From the NCBI RefSeq assembly GCF_016765655.2, contig NZ_CP086106.1, forward strand, positions 5,788,501 through 5,852,500: a stretch of DNA of 64,000 bases, written 5' to 3'. Origin of the DNA: Skermanella mucosa. Its GTDB lineage: Bacteria > Pseudomonadota > Alphaproteobacteria > Azospirillales > Azospirillaceae. Both the position numbers and the translations under genes were made by a program. The notes beneath the pieces were generated by a model, which searched no databases, was not told the origin of the DNA, and worked only from the letters and a program-made list of their open reading frames with translations. Of the stretch, positions 7,057-16,200 are shown piece after piece (the stretch's first letter is position 1; each line of letters starts with the position of its first letter).

Positions 7057-9483
7057 ATGGTTGACTCAACGACCATCGAACACGGTGCCGATACCGTCGA
7101 ATGCCTGCGCGAGCTGGAGCGCAAGATCCTTTGGCTGGCGTCCTGGACGATCCACAACGCCAACCATGTCCGGCCCAACCTGGACGGGCTGAAGGTAGGC
7201 GGGCACCAAGCTTCGTCGGCGTCGCTGGCGACGATCATGACGGCGCTGTATTTCGCGGCCCTGCGGCCGGAGGACCGGGTCGCGGTCAAGCCGCACGCCA
7301 GCCCGATCTTCCACGCTATCCAGTACCTGATGGGCAACCAGACGCGCGAAAAGCTGGAAAATTTCCGGGGCTACAAGGGTGCGCAGAGCTATCCGTCGCG
7401 GACCAAGGACGTGGACGACGTCGATTTCTCGACCGGGTCGGTGGGCATGGGCGTCGCCCAGACGCTGTTCGCCTCGCTGGTCCAGGATTACCTGAAGGCC
7501 AGGAACTGGGCTCCCTCGATCCCGGAGGGGCGCATGGTCGCCCTGATCGGCGATGCCGAGATGGATGAGGGCAATATCTTCGAGGCGCTGCTGGAAGGCT
7601 GGAAGCACGGCCTGCGCAACACCTGGTGGATCGTCGACTACAACAGGCAGAGCCTGGACGCTGTCATCCGGGAAGGTCTGTGGGAGCGGCTGGAAGGCAT
7701 CTTCCGCAACTTCGGCTGGGACGTCGTGATCCTGAAGCACGGCCGGCTGATGCGGGAGGCGTTCGCCGAGGAGGGCGGCGACCGGCTGCGGGAGTGGATC
7801 GACACCTGCCCGAACCAGCTCTATTCGGCCCTGACCTTCCAAGGCGGTGCGGCGTGGCGCCGGCGTCTGATGGACGACCTGGGCGACCAGGGACCCGTGT
7901 CCCGGCTGATCGAGCGGCGCTCCGACGGGGAGCTGGCTGACCTGATGGGCAACCTGGGCGGCCATGACCTGCCGTCCCTGCTGGAAGCCTTCGAGGCGGC
8001 GCGGCGGCATGACCGGCCGGTGTGCTTCATCGCCTATACGGTCAAGGGCTTCGGGCTGCCGCTGGCGGGGCACAAGGACAACCATGCGGGGCTTCTGACG
8101 CCCGCGCAGATGGAGGCGTTCCGCGACGGCCTGAAGATCCGGCCGGGGCACGAGTGGGACCGCTTCGAGGGGCTGGGGATCGGGGAGGACCGGCTGTCGG
8201 CGTTCCTGGGCACGGTGCCGTTCTTCGCCAAAGGGCCGCGGCGCTATTCGGCGCCGGTGGTTCCGGTTCCGGAGGCTTTGGAAGTTCCGAAGCAGAAGGC
8301 GCTGTCCACCCAGGCGGGCTTCGGGCTGATCATGAACGAGCTGGGGCGGACCAAGGAGGGGCTGGCGGAGCGGATCGTGACGACGGCGCCGGACGTGACG
8401 GTTTCGACCAACCTGGGGTCGTGGGTGAACCGGCGCGGGCTGTTCGCCAAGGAGGCCATGGCCGACCTGTTCAAGAAGGAACGCATTCCGTCCACATACA
8501 GCTGGGATTTCTCGCCCGACGGGCAGCATTTCGAGCTGGGCATCGCCGAGGCGAACCTGTTCACCATGCTGTCGGCGCTGGGGCTGTCCCATTCGGTGTT
8601 CGGGGAGCGGCTGCTGCCGATCGGAACGGTGTACGACCCCTTCATCTATCGCGGCGCCGACGCGATGAACTATGCCTGCTACCAGGATGCCCGGTTCATG
8701 CTGGTGGCGACGCCGGCCGGCGTCACGCTGGCGCCGGAAGGCGGCGCGCACCAGTCGATCGGGACGCCGCTGGTCGGCATGGCGCAGGATGGACTGGCCT
8801 ATTTCGAGCCGGCTTTCGTGGACGAGCTGGGCGTCATCATGCGCTGGGCCTTCGACTACATGCAGCGCAACGGCGAGGGCCAGCCGAACGAGCGGAACTG
8901 GCTGAGGGACGAGACCGGCGGCGCCGTCTATCTGCGCCTGTCGTCGCGCACGCTGGAGCAGCCGGGCCGGGACATGGCGCCGGAGCTTCGCCAGGACATC
9001 ATCGACGGCGCCTACTGGATGCGGCGGCCGGGGCCGAACTGCCAAGTGGTGGTGGCCTATACCGGCGCGGTGGCGCCCGAGGCGATCGAGGCGGTCGGGC
9101 TGATGGCCGAGGACCGGCGCGACGTGGGGCTGCTCGCCGTCACCTCGGCCGACCGGCTGCACGGCGGCTGGAGCGCCGCCCAACGGGCGCGGGAGCGCGG
9201 GCTGGTGCATGCCCGGTCGCATATCGAGCGGCTGCTGGACGGCGTGCCGTCCAACTGCGGCATGGTGACGGTGATCGACGGGCATCCCGCGACGCTGGGC
9301 TGGTTGGGATCGGTCCACGGCCACCGGACGCGGGCGCTGGGCGTCGAGCATTTCGGCCAGACCGGCACCATCGCCGACCTGTACCGGCATTTCGGCATCG
9401 ACGCCCAGGGCATCGTGCTGGCGGCCCAGGCTACCGCGGCCGGCCGGCCGATCCGGCATCTCCATACGATCGGGGAGCGCTGA
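7057..9483 (+). CDS. AceE-like 2-oxoacid dehydrogenase E1 / transketolase-like enzyme
   Basis: An 808-residue thiamine-diphosphate enzyme related to homodimeric pyruvate dehydrogenase E1 (AceE, about 887 residues). The ThDP/Mg site is GDAEMDEGN (about 167-175), with the matching asparagine in DYNRQSLD. The transketolase-like pyrimidine domain follows (AEANLFTMLSALGLS; APEGGAHQSIGTP), then a C-terminal domain with HGGWSAAQRARERG. The start has GGGAAGCGAAGCGGAA just upstream. No E2 or E3 gene is adjacent. The divergent Lrp regulator recalls the methionine-degradation mdeR-mdeAB arrangement, whose MdeB is an E1 homologue acting on 2-oxobutyrate, so that substrate is possible. The 3' end overlaps the convergent neighbour by 53 bp. 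Confidence 0.88.
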   Translation: MVDSTTIEHGADTVECLRELERKILWLASWTIHNANHVRPNLDGLKVGGHQASSASLATIMTALYFAALRPEDRVAVKPHASPIFHAIQYLMGNQTREKLENFRGYKGAQSYPSRTKDVDDVDFSTGSVGMGVAQTLFASLVQDYLKARNWAPSIPEGRMVALIGDAEMDEGNIFEALLEGWKHGLRNTWWIVDYNRQSLDAVIREGLWERLEGIFRNFGWDVVILKHGRLMREAFAEEGGDRLREWIDTCPNQLYSALTFQGGAAWRRRLMDDLGDQGPVSRLIERRSDGELADLMGNLGGHDLPSLLEAFEAARRHDRPVCFIAYTVKGFGLPLAGHKDNHAGLLTPAQMEAFRDGLKIRPGHEWDRFEGLGIGEDRLSAFLGTVPFFAKGPRRYSAPVVPVPEALEVPKQKALSTQAGFGLIMNELGRTKEGLAERIVTTAPDVTVSTNLGSWVNRRGLFAKEAMADLFKKERIPSTYSWDFSPDGQHFELGIAEANLFTMLSALGLSHSVFGERLLPIGTVYDPFIYRGADAMNYACYQDARFMLVATPAGVTLAPEGGAHQSIGTPLVGMAQDGLAYFEPAFVDELGVIMRWAFDYMQRNGEGQPNERNWLRDETGGAVYLRLSSRTLEQPGRDMAPELRQDIIDGAYWMRRPGPNCQVVVAYTGAVAPEAIEAVGLMAEDRRDVGLLAVTSADRLHGGWSAAQRARERGLVHARSHIERLLDGVPSNCGMVTVIDGHPATLGWLGSVHGHRTRALGVEHFGQTGTIADLYRHFGIDAQGIVLAAQATAAGRPIRHLHTIGER

Positions 9484-10468
9484 GGGGCGCTGCGGGGAAG
9501 AGGTCCGGGGTTTCGGCCAGCAGGCGGGCGAAACGCGCCGCGGCCGGCACCATGCCGAAGACCAGCGGCGGCGGAATGACCCCGGTCCTGCCCGCCGCGA
9601 CAGCGGGGAGATTGCGCCAGAGAGGGCTGGAGGCCAGGGTGGGCCGGGCGTCCGGCGGGACCGGATCGATCACCAGCAGGCTGGCGTCGGGATGCACGGA
9701 CAGGCGGTCGATGGGGACGGTGGCGAACCCCCAGGCGTTGGTCGGCCCCGTCCAGGCGCTGCGCAGGCCGCTGCTTTCCAGGACGGCTTCCGCCAAGCTG
9801 CCTTTGCCATAGACGCGGACATGCCTCGCGTCCATGAAGCTGACGGCCAGGACGGGAGGGGGGTTGGCTGCTTCCAAGGTTACCTGGGCGGCGGCGAAGG
9901 CGGCTTGGGCGCTGGCGATCAGCGCTTCGCCGGCAGCTTCGCGGTGCAGCAGGCGGGCGAGCCTTCGGGTAGCCTCGACCGCGTTCTCCCAGGGCCGGTG
10001 GTCGGAGGTGTAGGTGGGGAGCGACAGCGTCGGGGCGATCCGCTCCAGGTGGGGCCGCAGGCTTTCATGCTCGCCGACGATCAGGATCAAGTCGGGAGCG
10101 AGGGTGCTGAGCAGTTCCAGGTTCGGTTCCAGGCGGAGACCGAGATCCACGACGCCGGGGTCGAGGGGTGGACCGCCGACCCAGGTGTCGTAGACCTTGG
10201 CCTCGGGCACGGCGAGGGGCCGGACGCCCAGCGCGATCAGGGTGTCGGTGAGGCCCCAGTCCAGCGCGACGACGCGGCGAGGGGGCGGCGGCGTGTCGCC
10301 CGCCGCGGCGGGCGTGGCCGCGAGGATGGCCAGGACGACCAGGGGCGCCAGGAGGCTTCCGAGGATTCGGAGGCGGAGGGCCGGCGGAGGTGAAGGCGAC
10401 CTTACCTGTCCGTCGGCACCCTTCATCGATCGTTCCAAGCCGGCATCGAGCTTCTCCCTGCCTGTCAT
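9431..10468 (-). CDS. Siderophore/iron ABC transporter substrate-binding protein (FhuD/FecB type)
   Basis: A 345-residue periplasmic binding protein of the iron-siderophore type. A hydrophobic signal (LLAPLVVLAILAATPAAAG, about 40-58) precedes RRVVALDWGLTDTLIALGV, the usual opening strand. PDLILIVGEHESLRPHLERIAPT follows the family pattern. An alternative start 14 codons in would shorten the tail before the signal. No permease or ATPase is adjacent, so it must work with components elsewhere. A Fur-like box lies 40 bp upstream, fitting iron-repressed expression. Its end overlaps the convergent dehydrogenase gene. Confidence 0.85.
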   Translation of the reverse strand: MTGREKLDAGLERSMKGADGQVRSPSPPPALRLRILGSLLAPLVVLAILAATPAAAGDTPPPPRRVVALDWGLTDTLIALGVRPLAVPEAKVYDTWVGGPPLDPGVVDLGLRLEPNLELLSTLAPDLILIVGEHESLRPHLERIAPTLSLPTYTSDHRPWENAVEATRRLARLLHREAAGEALIASAQAAFAAAQVTLEAANPPPVLAVSFMDARHVRVYGKGSLAEAVLESSGLRSAWTGPTNAWGFATVPIDRLSVHPDASLLVIDPVPPDARPTLASSPLWRNLPAVAAGRTGVIPPPLVFGMVPAAARFARLLAETPDLFPAAPLSAPRSYGDAGSAGRPR

Positions 10469-10507
10469 TGTTGGCCGGGCGAACTCTTAAGGTCCGAACG
10501 ATGTCGA

Positions 10508-10528
10508 TGCAACTCATTATCATTTGCA
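10508..10528 (-). promoter_or_regulatory. Fur-type box
   Basis: On the minus strand the site reads TGCAAATGATAATGAGTTGC plus A. It is a near-palindrome centred on ATAAT with outer TGCAA/TTGCA arms, matching the NATGATAAT-type Fur consensus. It lies 40 bp upstream of the binding-protein start, where it could cover the promoter. Confidence 0.75.
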
Positions 10529-10559
10529 TTGCCGGGTTTATCCCGGAGGGATGCCCGCA

Positions 10560-10588
10560 CGCCGCGGGAGCCGGAGCTCGCCGCGGCG
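10560..10588 (-). terminator. Hairpin downstream of glucose dehydrogenase
   Basis: On the minus strand, CGCCGCG..GAGC and GCTC.CGCGGCG arms close on a TCCG loop, 16 bp after the gcd stop. There is no U-tract, so it may pause or protect the transcript rather than terminate by itself. Confidence 0.4.
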
Positions 10589-10604
10589 GGAGGTCAGGGC
10601 CGCG

Positions 10605-13079
10605 CTATTGCCTGGGTATCGCGTAGGCGATGACGCTGTCGCCGGCCTTGGTGCCCAGCGAGCCGTGGCCGCCGGCGGCGACCAGCAGGTATTGCCGGCC
10701 GTCCTCGCCCAGATAAGTCATGGGCGTCGCCTGCCCGCCGGCCGGCAGGCGGCTTTCCCAGAGCTGCTCGCCGGTGGTGACGTCGTAGCCGCGCACGTAA
10801 TAATCGATCGTGCCGGACAGGAAGGCGACGCCGCCGGCCGTCATCATCGGGCCGCCCAGGCTGGGCACGCCCATCCTGAAGGGCAGCGGCAGGGGCGAGG
10901 CGTCGCGGACGGTGCCGTTCTTGTGCATCCAGATGATCTCGCCGGTGGTCAGGTCGGCCGCCGAGACATAGCCCCAGGGGGGAGCCTGGCAGGGCAGCCC
11001 GAGGACGGAGACGAACGGGGCCAGCTTGACCGCGAAGGGGGCGCCGAAATTCTCGTTGAGAGCCGGCAGGCTGTATTCCGGCCGGTTCTCGCCCTGGACA
11101 TAGAGGGTGGTATCGTCCTCGCGCGGGATCAGCTGGGAGACGAAGGCGAGATAGGCCGGGGTCGTGAAGGCGATCTGGCGCCGGGGATCGACCGCGATGC
11201 TGCCCCAGTTGAACACGCCGAAATTGCCGGGGTAGATGAGGGAGCCTTCAGTGGAGGGCGGGGTGTAGCGGCCCTCGTAGCGCAGCCTGTGGAACTGGAT
11301 GCGGCAGGCGAGCTGATCGAACAGGGTGGCTCCCCACATGTCCCGGCCGCTCAGCGGAGGCGGGTCGTAGGACAGCGCCGAGACCGGCTGGGTCGGGGCG
11401 GTGTGGTCGCCCTCGGCGGCGCCTTGCGGCGCCGGCTTCTCGGTCACCGGAAGGATCGGCTCGCCGGTGCGGCGGTCGAGGACGAAGAGCTCGCCCTGCT
11501 TGGTCGGCTGGACCAGGGCCGGCACCGTCTGCCCGCCGACGGTCAGGTCGATCAGGCTGGGCTGCGACGGCACGTCGTAGTCCCACAGGTCGTGGTGGAC
11601 GGTCTGGAAGTTCCAGCGCACCTCTCCGGTCGCGAGGTCGAGGGCGACGACGGAGGACGAGAACCGCTCCACCGCCGGGCTGCGGTTGCCGCCCCACTGG
11701 TCGGGCGGCTGGTTGCCCAGGGGGATGTAGACCATGCCCAAATCCTCGTCCACGGCGGAGATCGACCAGGAATTGGGCGAGTTGGGCGTGTAGGTCTCGC
11801 CCGGAGGGGGCGGCGCCGTGTCGTCCGGATCGCCGGGGTCCCAGGCCCAGACGAGGTCACCGGTGTTCACGTCGAAGGCCCGGATCACGCCTGAGGCCTC
11901 GTTGACCGAGACATTGTCCAGGACGGTGCCGCCCACGATGATGAGGTCCCGGGTGACCACGACCGGGGAGGTCGAGTAGTAGGAGCCCGGCTTGACGTTG
12001 GGCATGTTGCGCCAGAGGTCGATCTGGCCGGTGCCGCCGCCGAACGCGGTGCAGATCGCGCCGTCCTCGGGGTTGAGGGCGATCAGCCTGCCGTCCGCGG
12101 TCGGCATGAACAGGCGGGCGGGGCAGTTGTCGGCGGTTTCCGGCGCGGTATTGGCCGCGACCGGCATGTCGGGGACCGGTGAGTCCGCCGGCTCCGCCGG
12201 GGCGGGCGAGGCGGGAGCCGGGGCGGCCGTTTCCTCGGAAGCCGGGTGGTAGGACAGGCCACGGCAGGTCAGGTGCTGGAGCGCCAGGTCGTCGCGGATC
12301 TCCGGATCGTAGCGCCAGATCTCCTCGCCGGTGGTGGCGTTCAGCGCGATGACGAACTGGTGCGGCGTGCAGAGATACAGGCGGTTGTCGATCTTCAGCG
12401 GCGTGACCTGGAAGGTGGTTTCCACCGGGTCGCCGGGCTGGCCGCGCAGGTCGCCGGTGTGGTAGGTCCAGGCCTCCTGGAGTTGGGAGACGTTGGCCGG
12501 GGTGATCTGGTCGAGCGGGGAATAGCGCTGGCCGTAGCCTGTGCGGCCGTAGGCATGCCATTCGCCGGGCGGGACGTCGGGCTTGCTGGTGGGTCCGTTC
12601 GCCGGGGCTTCGGCGCGCGGTCCCGGGGCGGTTCCCTCGATCCGGTGGGGGTCGGCGAACATGGAAGCTCCCGCCACCACGACGGCCAGGGCGAGTGCCG
12701 CCGCCAGCGGCAGGGAAGCGGCCCCGGAACGGCCGTCCAGCGGGCGGGTGACCCAGGGCAGCAGCAGGAGCAAGCCGACCACGACGAAGACCGCGCCGCG
12801 CGCCGCCAGCGGCCACCAGTCGAACCCGACCTCCCACAGGGACCAGGCCAGCGTGCCCAGGAGCAGCAGGGCATAGACCCAGAGCGCCGCGGGGTTCCTC
12901 CTGAACAGGAGATAGCCGGTGATCAGGAGGACCACTCCGGCGATGGCGTAGTACCAGGAGCCGCCCAGGCCGATCAGCCAGACGCCTCCGCCCGCCAGGG
13001 CGAGGCCCATGAGAATTAGAAGTATGGCCATCGCCACGGGGACGAACGGCCGCCCCCTGCCCTGCCTGTCGCGCTGCAT
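10605..13079 (-). CDS. gcd: Membrane-bound quinoprotein glucose dehydrogenase (PQQ-dependent)
   Basis: An 824-residue membrane enzyme oxidising glucose to gluconolactone in the periplasm and passing electrons to ubiquinone. The first about 140 residues hold five transmembrane segments (for example MAILLILMGLALAGGGVWLI and AVFVVVGLLLLLPWV). The catalytic PQQ beta-propeller follows, beginning near GEWHAYGRTGYGQRYSPLDQ. Repeated W-motif blades are visible (TGEEIWRYDPE, TGDLVWAWDPG, TGEVRWNFQTVHHDLWD, TGEQLWESRLP). The length is close to the known about 800-residue Gcd. PQQ synthesis genes are not in the window. A repetitive Ala/Pro/Ser-rich insertion sits between two blades (near residues 275-310). 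Confidence 0.95.
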   Translation of the reverse strand: MQRDRQGRGRPFVPVAMAILLILMGLALAGGGVWLIGLGGSWYYAIAGVVLLITGYLLFRRNPAALWVYALLLLGTLAWSLWEVGFDWWPLAARGAVFVVVGLLLLLPWVTRPLDGRSGAASLPLAAALALAVVVAGASMFADPHRIEGTAPGPRAEAPANGPTSKPDVPPGEWHAYGRTGYGQRYSPLDQITPANVSQLQEAWTYHTGDLRGQPGDPVETTFQVTPLKIDNRLYLCTPHQFVIALNATTGEEIWRYDPEIRDDLALQHLTCRGLSYHPASEETAAPAPASPAPAEPADSPVPDMPVAANTAPETADNCPARLFMPTADGRLIALNPEDGAICTAFGGGTGQIDLWRNMPNVKPGSYYSTSPVVVTRDLIIVGGTVLDNVSVNEASGVIRAFDVNTGDLVWAWDPGDPDDTAPPPPGETYTPNSPNSWSISAVDEDLGMVYIPLGNQPPDQWGGNRSPAVERFSSSVVALDLATGEVRWNFQTVHHDLWDYDVPSQPSLIDLTVGGQTVPALVQPTKQGELFVLDRRTGEPILPVTEKPAPQGAAEGDHTAPTQPVSALSYDPPPLSGRDMWGATLFDQLACRIQFHRLRYEGRYTPPSTEGSLIYPGNFGVFNWGSIAVDPRRQIAFTTPAYLAFVSQLIPREDDTTLYVQGENRPEYSLPALNENFGAPFAVKLAPFVSVLGLPCQAPPWGYVSAADLTTGEIIWMHKNGTVRDASPLPLPFRMGVPSLGGPMMTAGGVAFLSGTIDYYVRGYDVTTGEQLWESRLPAGGQATPMTYLGEDGRQYLLVAAGGHGSLGTKAGDSVIAYAIPRQ

Positions 13080-13170
13080 GAGGTCACCTCGGAACTGCGG
13101 TATCAGCCTGGGTAACCCGTCGTCGGCGCGTTCGTTTCTTCGGGGAATGGATGAGGCGGCGGCGAAATGG

Positions 13171-13200
13171 AAAAAGGCCGGCCCTCGCGGGCCGGCCCCT
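13171..13200 (-). terminator. Rho-independent terminator of the RTX adhesin gene
   Basis: On the minus strand a perfect 9-bp stem GGCCGGCCC/GGGCCGGCC with a 4-nt loop is followed by TTTTT. It lies about 90 bp after the adhesin stop. Confidence 0.85.
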
Positions 13201-13285
13201 TGCCGTCTGTGTTCTTCGTCTTCGGTGCGGGGCCGCCGAAGCAGCCCCGCGGTAGTTCCGGTTTCCGCCTTGTGGAGGGGCGGGG

Positions 13286-16200
13286 TTAGACGGGGGTGTG
13301 GAAGATGAAGTCGTTGGCCGACAGAGTGATGTTGCCGACGAGTTCGATCTCGTGGACCATCGGCGGTTCATCCTGCGACGTCTCGGTCCAGGCGATGATC
13401 GTCGTGTTGCTTCCGACCGAGATATCGAGTTCGCCGAACTCCGCTACCGAACGGACCGACTGGAGGTCGATCTTGTCCTGACCGATGGCGAAGTCGAAGA
13501 CCATGTCCCGGTTGCCGACGCCTGCACCAGTATCTTCGGAGCTGAACACGAAGGTGTCGCTGCCCGCTCCACCCGTGAGTTCATCGACGCCCGTACCGCC
13601 GGTGATGATGTCGTTTCCGGCACCAGCCTTGATGACATCGTTACCGGCACCACCCCTGATGACGTCCTGGCCGGCACCGCCGGTCAGAGTGTCACCGTTG
13701 TGGCCACCGTTAAGGATGCCCTTCTCCGTGGCGGTCCCGACGTAGGTCAGCGTTGCCGACACCTTGCCGAGGAAGCCGGTGGCATCGACCTCCTTGACGG
13801 TCGAAGTCAGGTTGTCCAGCGCGATGCTGCTCTCGCTGGCCGAAGTCGCGTCGTCCAGGGCCTTCTGGGCGTCCGCTTCCGTCGAGATCAGGAGGTTGCG
13901 GGCTTCCAGGGCGGACTGGGCGATCGCTTCCGTCGAGATCAGTTCATTGCGGTCGTCAAGGGCGGTTTGGGCAACGAGCTCCTCGGAGACGATCTCCGAA
14001 GTCGCCTTTGCGGCGACCGCGGTATCCAGGGCGGTCTGGGCGGTAAACTCCTCGGAGACGATCTCCGAAGTCGCCTTCAAGGCCTCGGCGGTATCCAGGG
14101 CGGTCTGGGCGGCAAACTCCTCGGAGACGATCTCCGAAGTCGCCTTCAAGGCCTCGGCGGCATTCAGGGCTTCTTCAGCTTCCTGCAGCCTGGCATCGGC
14201 CTGACTGTCCATTCCCGGGCCGCCGGCAGTCTCGACATCCCGCTCGGCGTCCTCTACCGCGGTGATCAGGAGGTTGCGGGCATTCAGGGCGGACTGGGCG
14301 TCCGCTTCCGTCGAGATCAGGAGGTTGCGGGCATCCAGGGCAGTCTGGGCGGCAGCTTCCGTCGAGATCAGGAGGTTGCGGACATCCAGGGCGGTCTGGG
14401 CGGCAGCTTCCTCGGCGATGACGTCGGCAGTCGGCTTCAGGATCACCGCGGCATCCAGAGCAGACTGGGCAGCAGCTTCCTCAGCGATGACGTCGGCGGT
14501 CGACTTCAGGATCACCGCGTCGTCGAGCGCGGTCTGGGCATCCGCCTCAGCTTCCTGGAAGGAGGCGAGATCCTCACCATCCATGCCGTCCGACAGGCTG
14601 ATGTTCGTCAGGCCCTGATCGGTGCCGGTGATCTTCGAACCGTCGAAGGTCACGGTCGAGGAACCCTCGACGGTCAGCGCGATGTTGCCGACGTTGGTCA
14701 GGGTCGCCGAGTAGGCCTGGCCGTCCTGCAGGGTCGCCGAAACGGACGTCATCGCCGTCGCGGAGCCGATGACCTTGTCGCCTTCGGACAGGTTCTTGCC
14801 GAAATCGACCGACAGCAGGCCCGAGTACGTGTTGGCCTCGAGGCCGGCTTCGGTCCAGCCTGCGACATTGCCCGTCCAGCCGGCGGCATTCACCTCGACA
14901 TCATCGGTACCGATGTTGACGATGCTCAGGCCGGACGGAGCGGAGATGTTCACCAGATCATCGCTATCGATCTGATCGAGGTCTGCGATCTCGTACACGA
15001 CCGGGCCGGAGATCTTGCCGGCGTCCAGAGTGGCGCTGTCATCGATGGCGAGACGGATCTTCTCGACACCGGTGATTTCCGGTCCGGAGACTTCCACATC
15101 CGGGAGATCGGTGATGCCCATCATGCCGGACAGTACCGCGGTGACCGTGTCGGCGTTGCCGGAGCCGGTGACCTTGGTATCGTTGAGCGTGCCGAAGTAG
15201 GTCGCGGTCAGCGAAGCTTCGCCGGTCAAGCCCGACGCGTCCAGGTCGGTGCCCGGCGCCAGGACGACATTGAGGCTGGCATCGCCGGAGACGTTGACCT
15301 TCGCATCTTCGAGACCGAACAGCACGATCCGGCTGTCTTCGCCCTTGGTGGTCAGATTGACGGTTTCGACGTTGGAGATATCCAGCAGACCCGTCGACTC
15401 TTCGGACAGCGAGGCCCAATCGATCGTCAACCCGTCGATCGTCGCGTTCAGGGTGTCCTCGCCGTCGCCGCCGTCCACCGTGTCGGACGCGTTCAGCGTA
15501 CCGCCGAAGCTCATGGTGTCGTCGCCCGCGCCGCCGGTGACCGAGACGGAACCGGAATTCTCGGAGAAGGACACGTTCAGCTTGCCGTCGACCGTCAGGG
15601 CGCTGACGATTCCATCGGCCGACGGACCGACGTTGAGCAGGGTTACTTCCTGATCGCCGGAGACGTTCAGCGTCACCGAACCCGCGTCGCTGGTGATGCC
15701 GGAGGCGTCGACCGTGGCAGCGGCCTCGGTAGCGGACAGGTTGACGGTTTCGACGTTGGCGATCTTCAGCGCACCGGTCTCGGCGGTCAGGCCGTCGATG
15801 TCGGCGGTGACCGTGTCGTTGCCCGCGCCGCCGTTGACCACGTCGGCATTGTTGAGGGTCGCACCGAAGCTGATGATGTCGCCGGCCGTACCGCCAGTGA
15901 CGGAGACGTCACCGGAAGTTTCGGCGAAGCTCGCCGTCAGCGCCGCGGTCATCTGTCCCGCGTTCACCGTGGCGACGCCGGCGCCGATGTTCGCCAGGGT
16001 GGTGGCGAAGGCGCCCCGAACCATGACGCTCTTGACGTCGGAGACGTCGGTGAAGTCGATCCCGCCGCCGGCAGCGCTGCCGGTCAGGTCGAACGCTTCG
16101 ACGTTGCTGATGGTCGGCGATACGACGGTGCCGCCCAGCGTGACTTCCAGGCGGTCCGAGGTGGAGGTGCCGCCGGAGAACTCGTCCCCGGAATTCAGCG

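Noticed and set aside
13849-14539. Possible CRISPR-like array
   Set aside because: The repeats are direct and in frame, contiguous without unique spacers, and encode regular helical units of the adhesin.
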